Shown piece after piece: positions 1 to 8,368 of a stretch of DNA of 11,676 nt; positions within the stretch are counted from its first letter, which is position 1; each line of letters starts with the position of its first letter. Source of the DNA: Chrysochromulina parva (taxonomy: Eukaryota > Haptophyta > Prymnesiales > Chrysochromulinaceae); assembly GCA_002887195.1 (NCBI GenBank), contig PJAB01001887.1:1-11676 (forward strand). Reading direction: 5' to 3'. A model generated the notes under the pieces. The model was not told the origin of the DNA. It saw nothing but the letters and a program-made list of their open reading frames with translations, and made no database searches. Made by a program: the position numbers and the translations under genes.

Positions 1-217
1 TCGCCATGCAGAATCCAACTTACGCGCCTCGCCCTGCAATTTGGAAATTGAAAGACAAAATACAGATTCCAAATTCCGATACAGCAGTTTCTGTTTACGC
101 TCCTGCACTTTCCCTTCATCGCAAAGTTCAACATCTCAAGCAGTGTCCAGACCATCTCGGGATGTGCCACACTTCTGTGTACGCGTAATGCATCACCACA
201 CCGGCGCCATCGGGCGC
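1..217. other. 3' flank of the MiaB-fusion gene, no gene seen
   Basis: This stretch lies downstream of the minus-strand MiaB-fusion stop codon and would hold its 3' UTR and terminator. It is more AT-rich than the coding regions. The only structure I see is a short perfect inverted repeat (arms 37-42 and 45-50, two-base spacer), too small to call. The open frames that cross it have no recognisable protein features and continue antisense into the MiaB gene. Confidence 0.5.
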
Positions 218-2524
218 TCACGCCTCGATGACGGCTGCCTCGCCGTTGTCGGCATACCGGCCGCCCGCGAAGCGCTCGGCCACCCTCTCGCCCACGAGCG
301 AGTAAGCGAGCGCCTCGACGATGCGCACCGGCACGAGCTTGCCCAGGAGCTCGTCGATGTCCCCTTCGAAGAAGACGGGGCACCCCTGACGGTTACGACC
401 CTTGACCTGTGCGGGGTGTTTCGGGTTGCGCATCTCGACGAGCACTTCCTCGACGCGCCCGAGATAGCGCTGGCGTCGCTCGAGCGCGTGCTCGGCCGCG
501 AGCCGGTTGATGATCTGTAACCGCTCCTTCTTGACCTTCTCCTCCACCTGATCTTCCCATAGGGCTGCGGGCGTGTGGGGGCGCGGCGAGTAGGCCGCGG
601 TGTTGAGCTGGTCAAACTTGACCGCCTCCATCAGGCGCAGCGTGTTCTGGAACTGCTCCTCCGTCTCGCCTGGAAAGCCGACGATCGCATCGGCGGTGAT
701 GGCAGCGTCGGGCAAGCGCTCGCGGATGCGCTCGACGAGGCGCACATACTGAGCGGCGGTGTACCCGCGCGCCATGGCCTTAAGGATGTCGTCGTCGCCC
801 GACTGAAACGGGATGTGGAACATCTCGCACAGCGCGGGCGTCTCGGCAACCGCTTCGATGACGCGCGGCGACATGTACCGGGGGTGCGACGTGACGAAGC
901 GCAGCCGCGAGAGGCCGGCCGTCTGTCCGATTTCGCGCAGCAGGTCGGCGAACTTTTGGGAGGGCGAGAGGTCGCGCCCCCACGAGTCAATATTCTGGCC
1001 GAGGAGCGTCACCTCGCGATAGCCCTGCTCCACCAGCGCCTGCACCTCGGCCTTGATAGCATCGCGGGGACGAGACTGCTCAGCCCCGCGTGTAGTGGGG
1101 ACCACGCAATAGGTACACCTCTCATTGCAGCCGTAGATGACGTTGACCCACGCGCACACGGTTGAGGAGCGCTGGGGCTGCGTCAGATCCTCCATGATGT
1201 GCGTGGGTGCCGTCGCCACGATCTGGTTGCCGTTGAAGACGCCCTCGAGAAGGTCGCCCAGCCTGTTGGCATACTGAGGCCCCATGACCATATCTATCTC
1301 GGGTATACGGCGAAGGAGCTCCTCGCCCTCCTGCTGCGCGACACAACCGGCGACGACAATGGCCACGTCCTCTCCGTTGCGCTTGCGGATCGCGGTCGGC
1401 CCCAGGTGCGAGTACAGCTTCTCCTCGGCATGCTCGCGGATCGAGCATGTGTTGATCACCACCACGTGCGCGTCCGCCGGATCGGTCGCCTTCGCAAAGC
1501 CAAGCGCGCGCAGCTGCCCCTCCATGCGCTCCGCGTCGGCAGAGTTCATCTGGCAGCCCATGGACTCCATGGAGTACGAGAGCGTGCGCAAAGGCGCGGG
1601 CGCGCCCGCCAGGGAGCCGCCCACGTCGCGAGGCGCGAGAGCGGCGCCCGCGGCCGTTGATCCGCCGCCGATGGGCCCCTCGTCCCCGCTGCCGCTGCTG
1701 CTGCTGCTGCTGGTCCTAGGATAGAGGTCGACGTCGAGGCTGCTGGCCAGAACATCGAGCGCTCGTCGGCTGCTGCTGCTGCTGCTGCTGCCGCTCCCAC
1801 CGCTGCTGCTGCTGCTGCCGCTAGTCACACTCGCGAGCTCGCGCAAGCCCCGTTTGTCCTCCCGCGAGGCCCGGAGCAGTTCGATCAGCGGGCGCGGCTT
1901 GAAACCGACCCCGGGGAGTCCACGCGTGCGGGGCGCGGACTCGATGTGCAGCGTCTGAAAGACGTCCACCACCTGCACGACATGCTGTCCTAGGCCCGAG
2001 CAGAGCACTGCGACGTCTCCTGGCTTCATGTGCATCGCCGCCGCACGCACATCGCGCGGTACGATCTCGTCAAGGTGCTCGTCGTTCGTCGCCGACCACC
2101 CCACCTCGCCGCCCTTCTCGCGCGTGTGCGCGCAGCCCGAGACAGCCTCCGCGAGCTTGCCGAAGTCACCGCCCGCACGAAGCTGGTCACGAAGCTCGGC
2201 GGCAAGGCTCTCCGTCTGCACGAGGATGTGGCGCACGCGAACGGCAGTGACGGCACTCGAACGCGTCTTGTCAACCTCACGCAACCAATCGGCGGTGTTG
2301 AGCCCGACGGCCACCTCGGCCCGCGACCGGCCAGAAGTCTCCATGTCCTCGCGCTGCACCTTGATGCTCATATGCACGCTACCGCTGCGGTAGGAGAAAG
2401 GATGCACAGAGCTCGCGGCAGCGGCAATGCTGGCTGCAGCGTGATGTGGGCTCTTGTTGCAGACGTATCCAGAGTGCTGGTAGCTGCTTGTGCTCACGAG
2501 CAGAGCCAGCAAGGGATGCACCAT
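218..2524 (-). CDS. Parvulin-type PPIase domain fused to MiaB tRNA methylthiotransferase
   Basis: The C-terminal ~455 residues are a complete MiaB: it adds a 2-methylthio group to N6-isopentenyladenosine-37 of tRNA using two Fe-S clusters and SAM. Numbering from the first in-frame ATG (768 aa), the N-terminal cluster cysteines are C324 (MGCQMN), C360 (NTCSIR) and C394 (AGCVAQ). The radical-SAM motif CNERCTYC gives C466, C470 and C473. A TRAM domain covers about 685-743. Residues 95-190 are a PpiC/parvulin rotamase domain (starts VRHILVQT, later GGEVGW). A Ser-rich linker (about 236-298) joins the two. The open frame extends to a GTG at 2605, but the ATG at 2524 has a strong context (gccATGg), and the 81 bases above it contain no ATG. 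The first ~50 residues ([11 protein letters not shown], then Ala/Ser/His-rich with few acids) look like an organelle-targeting extension. Motifs such as [12 protein letters not shown] and FHIPFQSGD resemble cyanobacterial MiaB rather than CDK5RAP1, so a plastid enzyme is my inference. Confidence 0.9.
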   Translation of the reverse strand: MVHPLLALLVSTSSYQHSGYVCNKSPHHAAASIAAAASSVHPFSYRSGSVHMSIKVQREDMETSGRSRAEVAVGLNTADWLREVDKTRSSAVTAVRVRHILVQTESLAAELRDQLRAGGDFGKLAEAVSGCAHTREKGGEVGWSATNDEHLDEIVPRDVRAAAMHMKPGDVAVLCSGLGQHVVQVVDVFQTLHIESAPRTRGLPGVGFKPRPLIELLRASREDKRGLRELASVTSGSSSSSGGSGSSSSSSSRRALDVLASSLDVDLYPRTSSSSSSGSGDEGPIGGGSTAAGAALAPRDVGGSLAGAPAPLRTLSYSMESMGCQMNSADAERMEGQLRALGFAKATDPADAHVVVINTCSIREHAEEKLYSHLGPTAIRKRNGEDVAIVVAGCVAQQEGEELLRRIPEIDMVMGPQYANRLGDLLEGVFNGNQIVATAPTHIMEDLTQPQRSSTVCAWVNVIYGCNERCTYCVVPTTRGAEQSRPRDAIKAEVQALVEQGYREVTLLGQNIDSWGRDLSPSQKFADLLREIGQTAGLSRLRFVTSHPRYMSPRVIEAVAETPALCEMFHIPFQSGDDDILKAMARGYTAAQYVRLVERIRERLPDAAITADAIVGFPGETEEQFQNTLRLMEAVKFDQLNTAAYSPRPHTPAALWEDQVEEKVKKERLQIINRLAAEHALERRQRYLGRVEEVLVEMRNPKHPAQVKGRNRQGCPVFFEGDIDELLGKLVPVRIVEALAYSLVGERVAERFAGGRYADNGEAAVIEA
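1695..1817. repeat. Three CTG/CAG trinucleotide tracts encoding poly-Ser linker
   Basis: Three pure runs lie close together: (CTG)6 at 1695-1712, (CTG)7 at 1770-1790 and (CTG)5 at 1803-1817 on the plus strand. On the minus strand they read as AGC serine codons and form the Ser-rich linker between the PPIase and MiaB domains of the fusion protein. Being in-frame triplet repeats, they could vary in length between strains without breaking the frame. Confidence 0.9.
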
Positions 2525-2898
2525 GGCAATCACCACCCCCTCCAGAGCCGGTCTGTGATCGACCTCGTGAGCTCGCGGTGAGTTCTCGTGTGGGCAGGAA
2601 CGCACATTTCAGTCAGTTTCGTCGCGGGCCCGCTTTCACACGTCACCGTCTCAAAGGTCGGCTCCGCACACCTCGGTCAGCACAAGTACTGAGTACTCGT
2701 TCTCTCGCGTCTCGGACTACTCAATTTCGCTCGGCTAGTGTGGCTCGGGCGGGATAACCTCCGGGGGGCGGTCCGCTGCGTCCAATGCTGGCTGCGTCAT
2801 GCCCTGATCGTTTTCGCAAGGATACGCGTTAGCCGTTACGTATATACTCGAGTTACTTCTCTGAAGATAACTTCCAAAATGAATCCAACGCGCTGGCG
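2525..2898. other. Intergenic: 5' region of MiaB fusion and 3' flank of EF-hand gene
   Basis: About 370 bases between the chosen ATG of the MiaB fusion and the stop of the EF-hand gene, both on the minus strand. The part next to 2524 is open in the MiaB frame but has no ATG, so it is probably 5' UTR. Two copies of the palindrome AGTACT (2685-2690 and 2692-2697) and an AT-rich patch (GTATATAC near 2840-2847) are the only visible elements. No RNA gene or extra coding region is supported. Confidence 0.45.
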
Positions 2899-5391
2899 TC
2901 AGCTCTCAGCGGCTCTTTCGTCACCAAGGTATTCTTCACCAACCTCCTTCTTCTTATCCAGCCGTGCCGCCTCGTACCGCAGGATCGTCTTGAGCTCGTT
3001 GAAGGTGAGTTCGCCGCTCCCGTCCATGTCGAACGAGTCGAAGAGCGCATCGATGGCATCCATGTTCGCCTGGCTCTCTTCGATGCCGAGTAGCCCCAGC
3101 CCCGCTCGAAACTCGTGCTTCGTCACCGCGCCATCGCCGTTCTTGTCCATGAGTTTGAAGAAGTCGATGACGCGCGAGTAGCTCGCGGCGAGCGCCTCGC
3201 GCACGCCCGCAACGGTCACCTTCTTGAGTACGATCGACGACCCTTGCTCGCCGAGCAGATGTCGGTGCGACGAGCCAGGCGCGATCTTGTTCCTCGCCTT
3301 GAGCTCAATCGCGCCAACTGCACCTGCCTTAAGCTCGGCGGCGAGCTCGACCCCGGCGCCCTGCCGGAGCTTCTGGTTGAGCTCATCGAAACTAATCGTG
3401 CCTCCGCCGTCCGAGTCGAGCGTCTTGAAGAGTTCATCGGTCAGGTCGGTGCGGCTAGCGTCGAAGCCGAGAAGAGGCAGCGCGCCGCGGAACTCTGCCT
3501 TCGTGATCGTGCCATCGCCGTCTTTGTCAAGCTTGCGGAAGGCGTCGATGACGCGCGTGCTATTGGCCGTCAGCGCGGCGCGTAGCCCCTCGATCGTCAC
3601 TGCCTTCGACGGACCAGATGGCGCTTGGTTGCGGGCTCGCTTGGGCGACGTCTGCTTCTTCATGATCTCGACAGCCCCAGGTTTTAGCGCGGCATCAAGT
3701 TGCACGTCAGCGCCCTGCCGCAGCAGTTTATTGAGCTCTTTGTACTCGATCGAGCCGCTCCCGTCGCGGTCGACGGACCGGAAGAGCAGGTCCATGTCCT
3801 CGACGGGCCAGGCGAGCTCGAGCGCCTGCATCGCCTTGCGGAACTCATCGCTGTCGATCTTGCCCGATCCGTCCACGTCGAACCGGCGAAAGAGATCTAT
3901 CACTCGTGGCATCCCGCGTTTGAGAACGGTGCGCCGCAGCTCGGCAAACAGATCCCGTGCTCGCGGGTCGTCGATGGAAAATGAGGCTGAACCTCTGATG
4001 ATCGTCGCGTTCTTACCCGCGCCGGCACCCCCGCAAGCTCTCTGCAGCTCGGCCTCGAGCTCAGCTACGCGCCGTCGCAAAGCCACCTCGACGTCGGGCG
4101 GTCTCTCCTTGAGCTGAGCTTCGAGACGGTCCGCGAGCTCGAGCTGCGCCGCAAGCCGGTCCGTCCGCACCTTGAGCTGCTCGTCGAGATGTGCCTCGAG
4201 ATCGCGTACTTCGCTAGTCACCCGCTTGGCTCTGCGCTTTTCCAGCTCAACCTCCTTATGCTTGGTCTCAAGTTGACGCTGCAGCTCGAGCTCCTTCGCC
4301 TCCATCTTCATGAGCTCCGCCTCGAGCCGCCTGTATTTCAGGCGCGCTTCTGACACAGCTGTCGCCCCAGCGCTCAGCGATGCCTGCAGCTCCCTTGACT
4401 GCTTGAGCATCTGCGCAATCTCTGCCTCAAGCTTCCGATGGCGATTGCGCATCTCTGCGGCAGATGCACCCCCGGAGCCCTCATCGTTCTCGCCAGCCTC
4501 CCTGTCCAGGGACTCTCGTGCCTTCGTGCGGGCCGGCGAGAGGTTCGTCAAGGGACTTGAGTTCGTCAGCGTCGCATCGCGGACTGGCTCGCAGCTCGTT
4601 AGAGACTTGAGGTTGGTGGACGAGCCACTTGACGAGCCACTTGCGACGTGCGTGGCACTGCCGAATCGGCGAGGTGGCCGTGAGCCTAGCGCGACGACCG
4701 GAGGGCTGATCGGAAACGAGCGAAGTGGCGTCTCTGCCTCGACAAGCGGCTTCGCACTGAACCTCGCCTCCTCCGCCTCCGCCTCCACCCTCGCTGCCTC
4801 CGCCCTCGCCGCCGCCTCTTGATTGCGTTGGAATCGGCTGGCTATTGCAGGATCCTTAGCTGGCCACTGCGTGTTCGTCGCCAAGGCCGCTTTGACAATG
4901 CTACGCGTGTTCACGGCAGAGGTGATCGGCAGCTTCGCGAGGTCAGACTCGAGCTTTGCTATGTCATCGTCCACTGGATCCTCGATCGGAATCGTGCTCG
5001 GTGCGATACGCGACCGGTGCACGGTAGGTGGCTGAGATGGTGGAGGTGGAGGTGGCGGAGGTGGTGGAGGCGGTGCAGCCGGAGGAAGCGCGGGCGCTGG
5101 TGGAGGATGGAGTGGCCCAGCTGTTGGACGCCCGGGCGCAGACTGCGGCTGCTTCGATAATACAGGCGGTACCAGACTTGCCTCGCTCGGCACGGTGGGC
5201 GTCGGCGAGAGCCCGACCAAGTCGCACATGCCGCTCACTGCCGCCAGCTGATATGCGGACGCAGCGGAGAGCAAAATCCGATCGGTGCCCGCTAGCTGCA
5301 GGCTATAGTGCGGTTGGCCGTCTTTTCCGGAAATTACGACCAGCCTCGGCGAGAGAGGTGGCAGCGTCGAGGTCTTCATATCATCTCTCAT
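2899..5391 (-). CDS. Protein with coiled coil and six EF-hands in three tandem pairs
   Basis: Predicted 830-aa calcium-binding protein; function unknown. Residues 10-60 form a short region of mixed composition that I do not recognise. Residues 60-125 are Pro-rich with a 12-Pro run (107-118). About 190-212 is an Ala/Glu-rich helix, and 310-450 a long charged heptad-like coiled coil. Six EF-hand loops follow: D505-E516, D541-E552, D622-E633, D659-E670, D749-E760 and D788-E799. All have Asp at position 1, Asp or Asn at 3, Gly at 6 and Glu at 12; the fourth has Gly at position 5, which may weaken it. The three pairs repeat every ~117-127 residues with the same lead-in (RVIDxFxxxD) and a shared LRQGA-type tail, so they arose by internal duplication. 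The start ATG at 5391 follows an in-frame TAA ten bases upstream; Met5 is an alternative. There is no signal peptide or membrane segment, so a cytosolic or cytoskeletal calcium sensor is my inference. Confidence 0.85.
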   Translation of the reverse strand: MRDDMKTSTLPPLSPRLVVISGKDGQPHYSLQLAGTDRILLSAASAYQLAAVSGMCDLVGLSPTPTVPSEASLVPPVLSKQPQSAPGRPTAGPLHPPPAPALPPAAPPPPPPPPPPPPSQPPTVHRSRIAPSTIPIEDPVDDDIAKLESDLAKLPITSAVNTRSIVKAALATNTQWPAKDPAIASRFQRNQEAAARAEAARVEAEAEEARFSAKPLVEAETPLRSFPISPPVVALGSRPPRRFGSATHVASGSSSGSSTNLKSLTSCEPVRDATLTNSSPLTNLSPARTKARESLDREAGENDEGSGGASAAEMRNRHRKLEAEIAQMLKQSRELQASLSAGATAVSEARLKYRRLEAELMKMEAKELELQRQLETKHKEVELEKRRAKRVTSEVRDLEAHLDEQLKVRTDRLAAQLELADRLEAQLKERPPDVEVALRRRVAELEAELQRACGGAGAGKNATIIRGSASFSIDDPRARDLFAELRRTVLKRGMPRVIDLFRRFDVDGSGKIDSDEFRKAMQALELAWPVEDMDLLFRSVDRDGSGSIEYKELNKLLRQGADVQLDAALKPGAVEIMKKQTSPKRARNQAPSGPSKAVTIEGLRAALTANSTRVIDAFRKLDKDGDGTITKAEFRGALPLLGFDASRTDLTDELFKTLDSDGGGTISFDELNQKLRQGAGVELAAELKAGAVGAIELKARNKIAPGSSHRHLLGEQGSSIVLKKVTVAGVREALAASYSRVIDFFKLMDKNGDGAVTKHEFRAGLGLLGIEESQANMDAIDALFDSFDMDGSGELTFNELKTILRYEAARLDKKKEVGEEYLGDERAAES
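5038..5073. repeat. Poly-proline codon tract in the EF-hand gene
   Basis: The plus strand is a run of GGN triplets (ggtggaggcgg-like) that reads on the minus strand as twelve consecutive proline codons, residues 107-118 of the EF-hand protein. The codons are mixed (CCA, CCT, CCG), so this is selected or old poly-Pro rather than a fresh triplet expansion. It sits in a Pro-rich linker ahead of the coiled coil and could bind profilin, SH3 or WW partners, which is only a family-level possibility. Confidence 0.8.
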
Positions 5392-5586
5392 TTCACGGTC
5401 TTATAACCGATTCCTGTGCTGTAACCGATTCCGGTCATGTAGTTTAAACGACGTCGAGAGAATGCGACTCCAGTGACCACTCTTCAAGGCGGGCCGGCTG
5501 GCGACCTCGCTATCATCTCTCTCCACATCAATCGGGGGCGGGGTCCTCGTTACACACACGGCTGGACCTGTCTCGCTAGGGGTTCG
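5392..5586. promoter_or_regulatory. Spacer: probable EF-hand gene promoter, SAM-gene 3' flank
   Basis: About 195 bases between the EF-hand gene start and the stop of the next minus-strand gene. Reading the minus strand, an AT-rich TTATAAG lies just before the EF-hand ATG, preceded by two spaced copies of GGAATCGGTTA. A GTTTAAAC palindrome lies near 5442. I see no gene here. The promoter assignment rests only on position. Confidence 0.35.
5404..5432. repeat. Direct repeat TAACCGATTCC x2 upstream of the EF-hand gene
   Basis: Two identical 11-base copies at 5404-5414 and 5422-5432, with an 18-base period, lie 13-41 bases upstream of the EF-hand ATG. The position suits a duplicated transcription-factor site or 5' UTR element, but that is inference. 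Confidence 0.6.
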
Positions 5587-5595
5587 CTAGGGGTT
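5574..5595. repeat. 11-bp tandem duplication across the SAM-gene stop codon
   Basis: CGCTAGGGGTT occurs twice back to back (5574-5584, 5585-5595). The copy at 5585-5595 contains the TAG stop codon (minus strand, 5587-5589) of the SAM/coiled-coil gene; the other copy lies just past it in a shifted frame. A recent slippage or duplication event at the 3' end of the gene is the simplest reading. Confidence 0.75.
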
Positions 5596-8113
5596 CGCGA
5601 GCTCGCGGGGCGGCGGCAGATCCATGCTGAGCGTGGGCTCCTCCTCGGCATGGCCATCCTGGAGGGCCATTGCCTCCTTCGCCTCCCGTTGCTTCTGTGC
5701 AGCCGCCTCGAGCTCGCGCCGCAGGTCCATGACCCCTGTGGGGTTGACACGAACCTCCTTGGGCCGAAGAAAGTCGCGCAGCCACTCACTGCCCAGGGCG
5801 GTGGGCAGGGACTCAGCATGCTGATGCAGCTCCTTCACGCGCACGTCGAGGAGACGCAAAAAGTCGGTCAGGGTATCGGGGCGGCATCCCTTGAGTGCTA
5901 GCATGCCTCCGTCGGGCACCTGCTGTGGGCTGCCGCCCGCCTGCTCGAGCAAACGCTGCATGACGGGGCACAGTTCGAGGAGGTCCGCCTCGCGCTTGAT
6001 GCGGAGGCGCTCGATGGCCTCCACGCTCGCAACCTCGGCCTTCGCCTTCGCCTGCACGACAACGGCCACTTCCCTCCCCTTGGCCTGCTTCACCAGCAGG
6101 GCTGCCTCGTCGTCGACCAGCTGCTGGAGCTGCTCCTCAGCCTCCTCTATCTGCCGGTTCTGCACGTCGACGTAGTAGAGCAGGCTCGAATTGCGCTGCT
6201 CGTGCGAGAGAGACGCCTGCACGATCTCGTTGACCGACTCTGGCTTGTCAGGCGAGAACTTGACGCCCATGATGCGGTGAAGCCGTTGGAAATCCATCTC
6301 CAGACCGCGCACGTGGTTCTGCAGGAAGCCGAGGCGCAGCTCACGACGCTGATCGTCCTCGCGCTGCTGGCGCACCGATCGGAACGCGTTCTGGCGCTCC
6401 GCCTGCCTCAACTTATCCTCCTCTGCGTTCGTGTTCGCGATCTTCTCATCGAGCGTCTGGAGCTCATTTGCGAGCATCTCGAAGACGTGCTCCGTATGAG
6501 CGATCTCATTGGAATACTCATACCGCTGGCGCTTGAGGCGCGACTCGATCTTCTCCTTCTCGTCCAGGTTCGCGTGCGCCATGACGCTAAAGTGCTTCAT
6601 GTCCGCCACCATCGCGCTCACACGCTCCTCCAGCTTGGCCGTCTGCTCCAGGAACAGCGCACGTCCGCGGCGCATCTTATTGATGTTCTCTACGGTGGCC
6701 TTGTTGAGACGCTCGGCGTCGGCGACACGCTCCTCCGTGACCTGAAGCGCCTTCGTGAGCCGGCTCTTCTCGCGCTGCTGCCTCCGGTTGAGCTCCTTCT
6801 CGAGGCCCGCCGTGCCCGATTTCATGAGCATCGGATCGCTCGCGCGACGTGCCAACAGGGACGCCTCCTCATGAAGGAGTGCCTCGATCTTCTGGTCGAG
6901 TAGCTGCTGCTGCAGCTCCTGCTCGTTAATGGCGTCCTGATACCAGAAGAGCTTGCGCTCGATCTCTTTGGCCTGCGCCGAGTTGAACTGAATCTCGGTC
7001 GCGGCATCGTCAGCCACTGACTCGGGTCCGCGCGCTGACTGCACGCCGCTCCTCGACGCCGATGCGCTCATCTCCGAACCATCATCGGCGCGAAGGCGCC
7101 GGCTCGAGCTGCTCAGGCGCGCCGAGTTGAGCGCCGAGTGCGGCGCGGACTGGAGTGCCATCGTCTTGAGCTTTGCGTGCGCCTCGCGCGCCGTCGCGGC
7201 ACGATTCACACGCTCAATCATCTCCTCCTTCCACAGGGGCACACGGTCGTTGTGCAGCTCGCCCATCATCTTCTTCAGATAGGACGGGCTGTTCACCTTG
7301 AGCGAGCCGGCCGTGCCGAGGCTCGTCATCGAGGCTTGGCCCGCGTCCGCGGTGCGCCGCAGCGGCTTGCTGCCCGTCGACGCCTCCCCCGGCACGGCGG
7401 TGAGCGAAAACGTTTGCTGCGTGTCCGCCGCCGGCGGCGCCGGCGCTGCGCCATCGCTCACCTCGCCGCCGTCCGCTTGGCGCGGCGATGCAGGCGCTGC
7501 GGCCGGCTTGGGCTTGGGCTTCTTGCGCGGCGGCGGCGGCTTGCTTGGCGGCATTTTGGGTGCGGTCGGCAGCTGCACATGCTCGCCCACTTGGTCGTCG
7601 ACGCCTGGTTGCCAGCCGATGTTGCCCTCGGCGATCCGGCGAAGGTCGACCACACCCTTAAGGATGACCTGCACGTCGGCATGCTTGACCTTCCACTCGA
7701 GCATCTGCTCACGCGTTAGCCCGAGCAGCGCGGGGCCGTCGATGTTGTGCACCAGAAACGTGTGCGTGTAATCCTCCTTGGTGGACTGCATGTACAACCA
7801 CTCAGCAACATCGTGAGGCATCCACTCCTTGATCGAGCTCACGCCCAGAGCAGCATTGTACTGAGTGGAGTTCGACAGGCTAGCAGCGTCCTGCAGGCAG
7901 GCACGAGGCACAGGAGAGCGCTGAGCGAGTGCGTAGTAGGCCAGCACAGAGCACGCACGCAGGGGCCTATGCAGAATGCAGCGTGCATGTCACCGCCGTG
8001 TACTCGGTGAAGAGCACCCGGGCTGACGCGATGCGCGAGGCACGCACCTTCTTGGAGCGGTTGCTGCTCGCTGCCGCGTTGCCGCGAGGCGAGATGGCTG
8101 GCAGCGTCGGCAT
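5587..8113 (-). CDS. SAM-domain protein with ODA docking-complex-like coiled coil (two predicted exons)
   Basis: Predicted join of exon 1 (8113-7994, 40 aa from MPTLPAISPR) to exon 2 (7890-5587), total 807 aa. Exon 2 alone has no ATG before the SAM domain; its open frame begins only at a GTG (7947). After joining, residues about 61-126 are a SAM domain (EWMPHDVAEWLY... ending LKGVVDLRRI). Residues 145-200 are a Pro/Lys/Ala linker. About 345-670 is a long coiled coil. Within it, NINKMRRGRALFLEQTAKLE and a later segment (FQRLHRIMGVKF, then SLLYYVDVQNRQIEE) resemble the conserved parts of CCDC63/CCDC114/CCDC151, the outer dynein arm docking complex on axonemal doublets. That family match is from memory of its patterns and is moderate. 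The SAM domain is not a usual part of these proteins. The 3' tail (DFLRPKEVRVNP) is unassigned. A role in motile flagella is inferred. The alternative is a generic structural coiled-coil protein. Confidence 0.65.
7891..7993 (-). other. Predicted 103-bp intron in the SAM/coiled-coil gene
   Basis: On the minus strand it begins GTGACA (first base 7993) and ends in CTGCAG (last base 7891) after a pyrimidine-rich run. Splicing joins two phase-0 codons, Ala40 of exon 1 and the Asp that opens exon 2 (DAASLSNSTQ). Without splicing, exon 1 reaches a stop at 7967-7969 and exon 2 lacks an ATG upstream of its SAM domain. The donor is weak, so neighbouring GT or GC donors remain possible. Confidence 0.5.
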
Positions 8114-8368
8114 GGCGTGCCTCTCCGTCGAGCGCTCGTGCAGACAGTCAACTGTTCCTTCGGTATTGAACTGAGCAGACTTCTGCAAGTTTTGCTCCGC
8201 AACGGCGCGCGTGCCCACCTAGTCGTCTGTGTCGATGCCAATTGGCGCCGACGCCACCCTAAATTGATCTCAAATCGTGCTGAAACATGTAACGCGCGGC
8301 GTTCCACAGACTTTGGCAGGTCCGCGTGTGAGGACACTGAGGTGGTTCTTGGTCAATCGCTGCTCCCG
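8114..8368. promoter_or_regulatory. Divergent promoter region between the SAM gene and uL10
   Basis: The predicted start of the minus-strand SAM/coiled-coil gene (8113) and the uL10 ATG (8369) face away from each other across ~255 bases, so both promoters and 5' UTRs should lie here. No TATA-like box stands out. A candidate 3' splice site (TTTGGCAG near 8312-8319) would allow an upstream uL10 leader exon, but I cannot identify one. Confidence 0.45.

Noticed and set aside
37..50. Short inverted repeat CAATTT-GG-AAATTG
   Set aside because: A six-base stem with a two-base spacer in an AT-rich flank is expected by chance and has no terminator-like context.
2030..2581. Plus-strand open frame antisense to the MiaB fusion
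   Set aside because: High GC keeps shadow frames open; the minus strand shows clear rotamase and linker sequence and the shadow shows nothing.
2525..2605. GTG start at 2605 for the MiaB fusion
   Set aside because: Eukaryotic context; no ATG in those codons, while 2524 has gccATGg.
8117..8368. N-terminal extension of uL10 to position 8117
   Set aside because: It would need a GTG start, lacks L10 similarity and overlaps the divergent promoter; the ATG at 8369 gives a normal L10 length.
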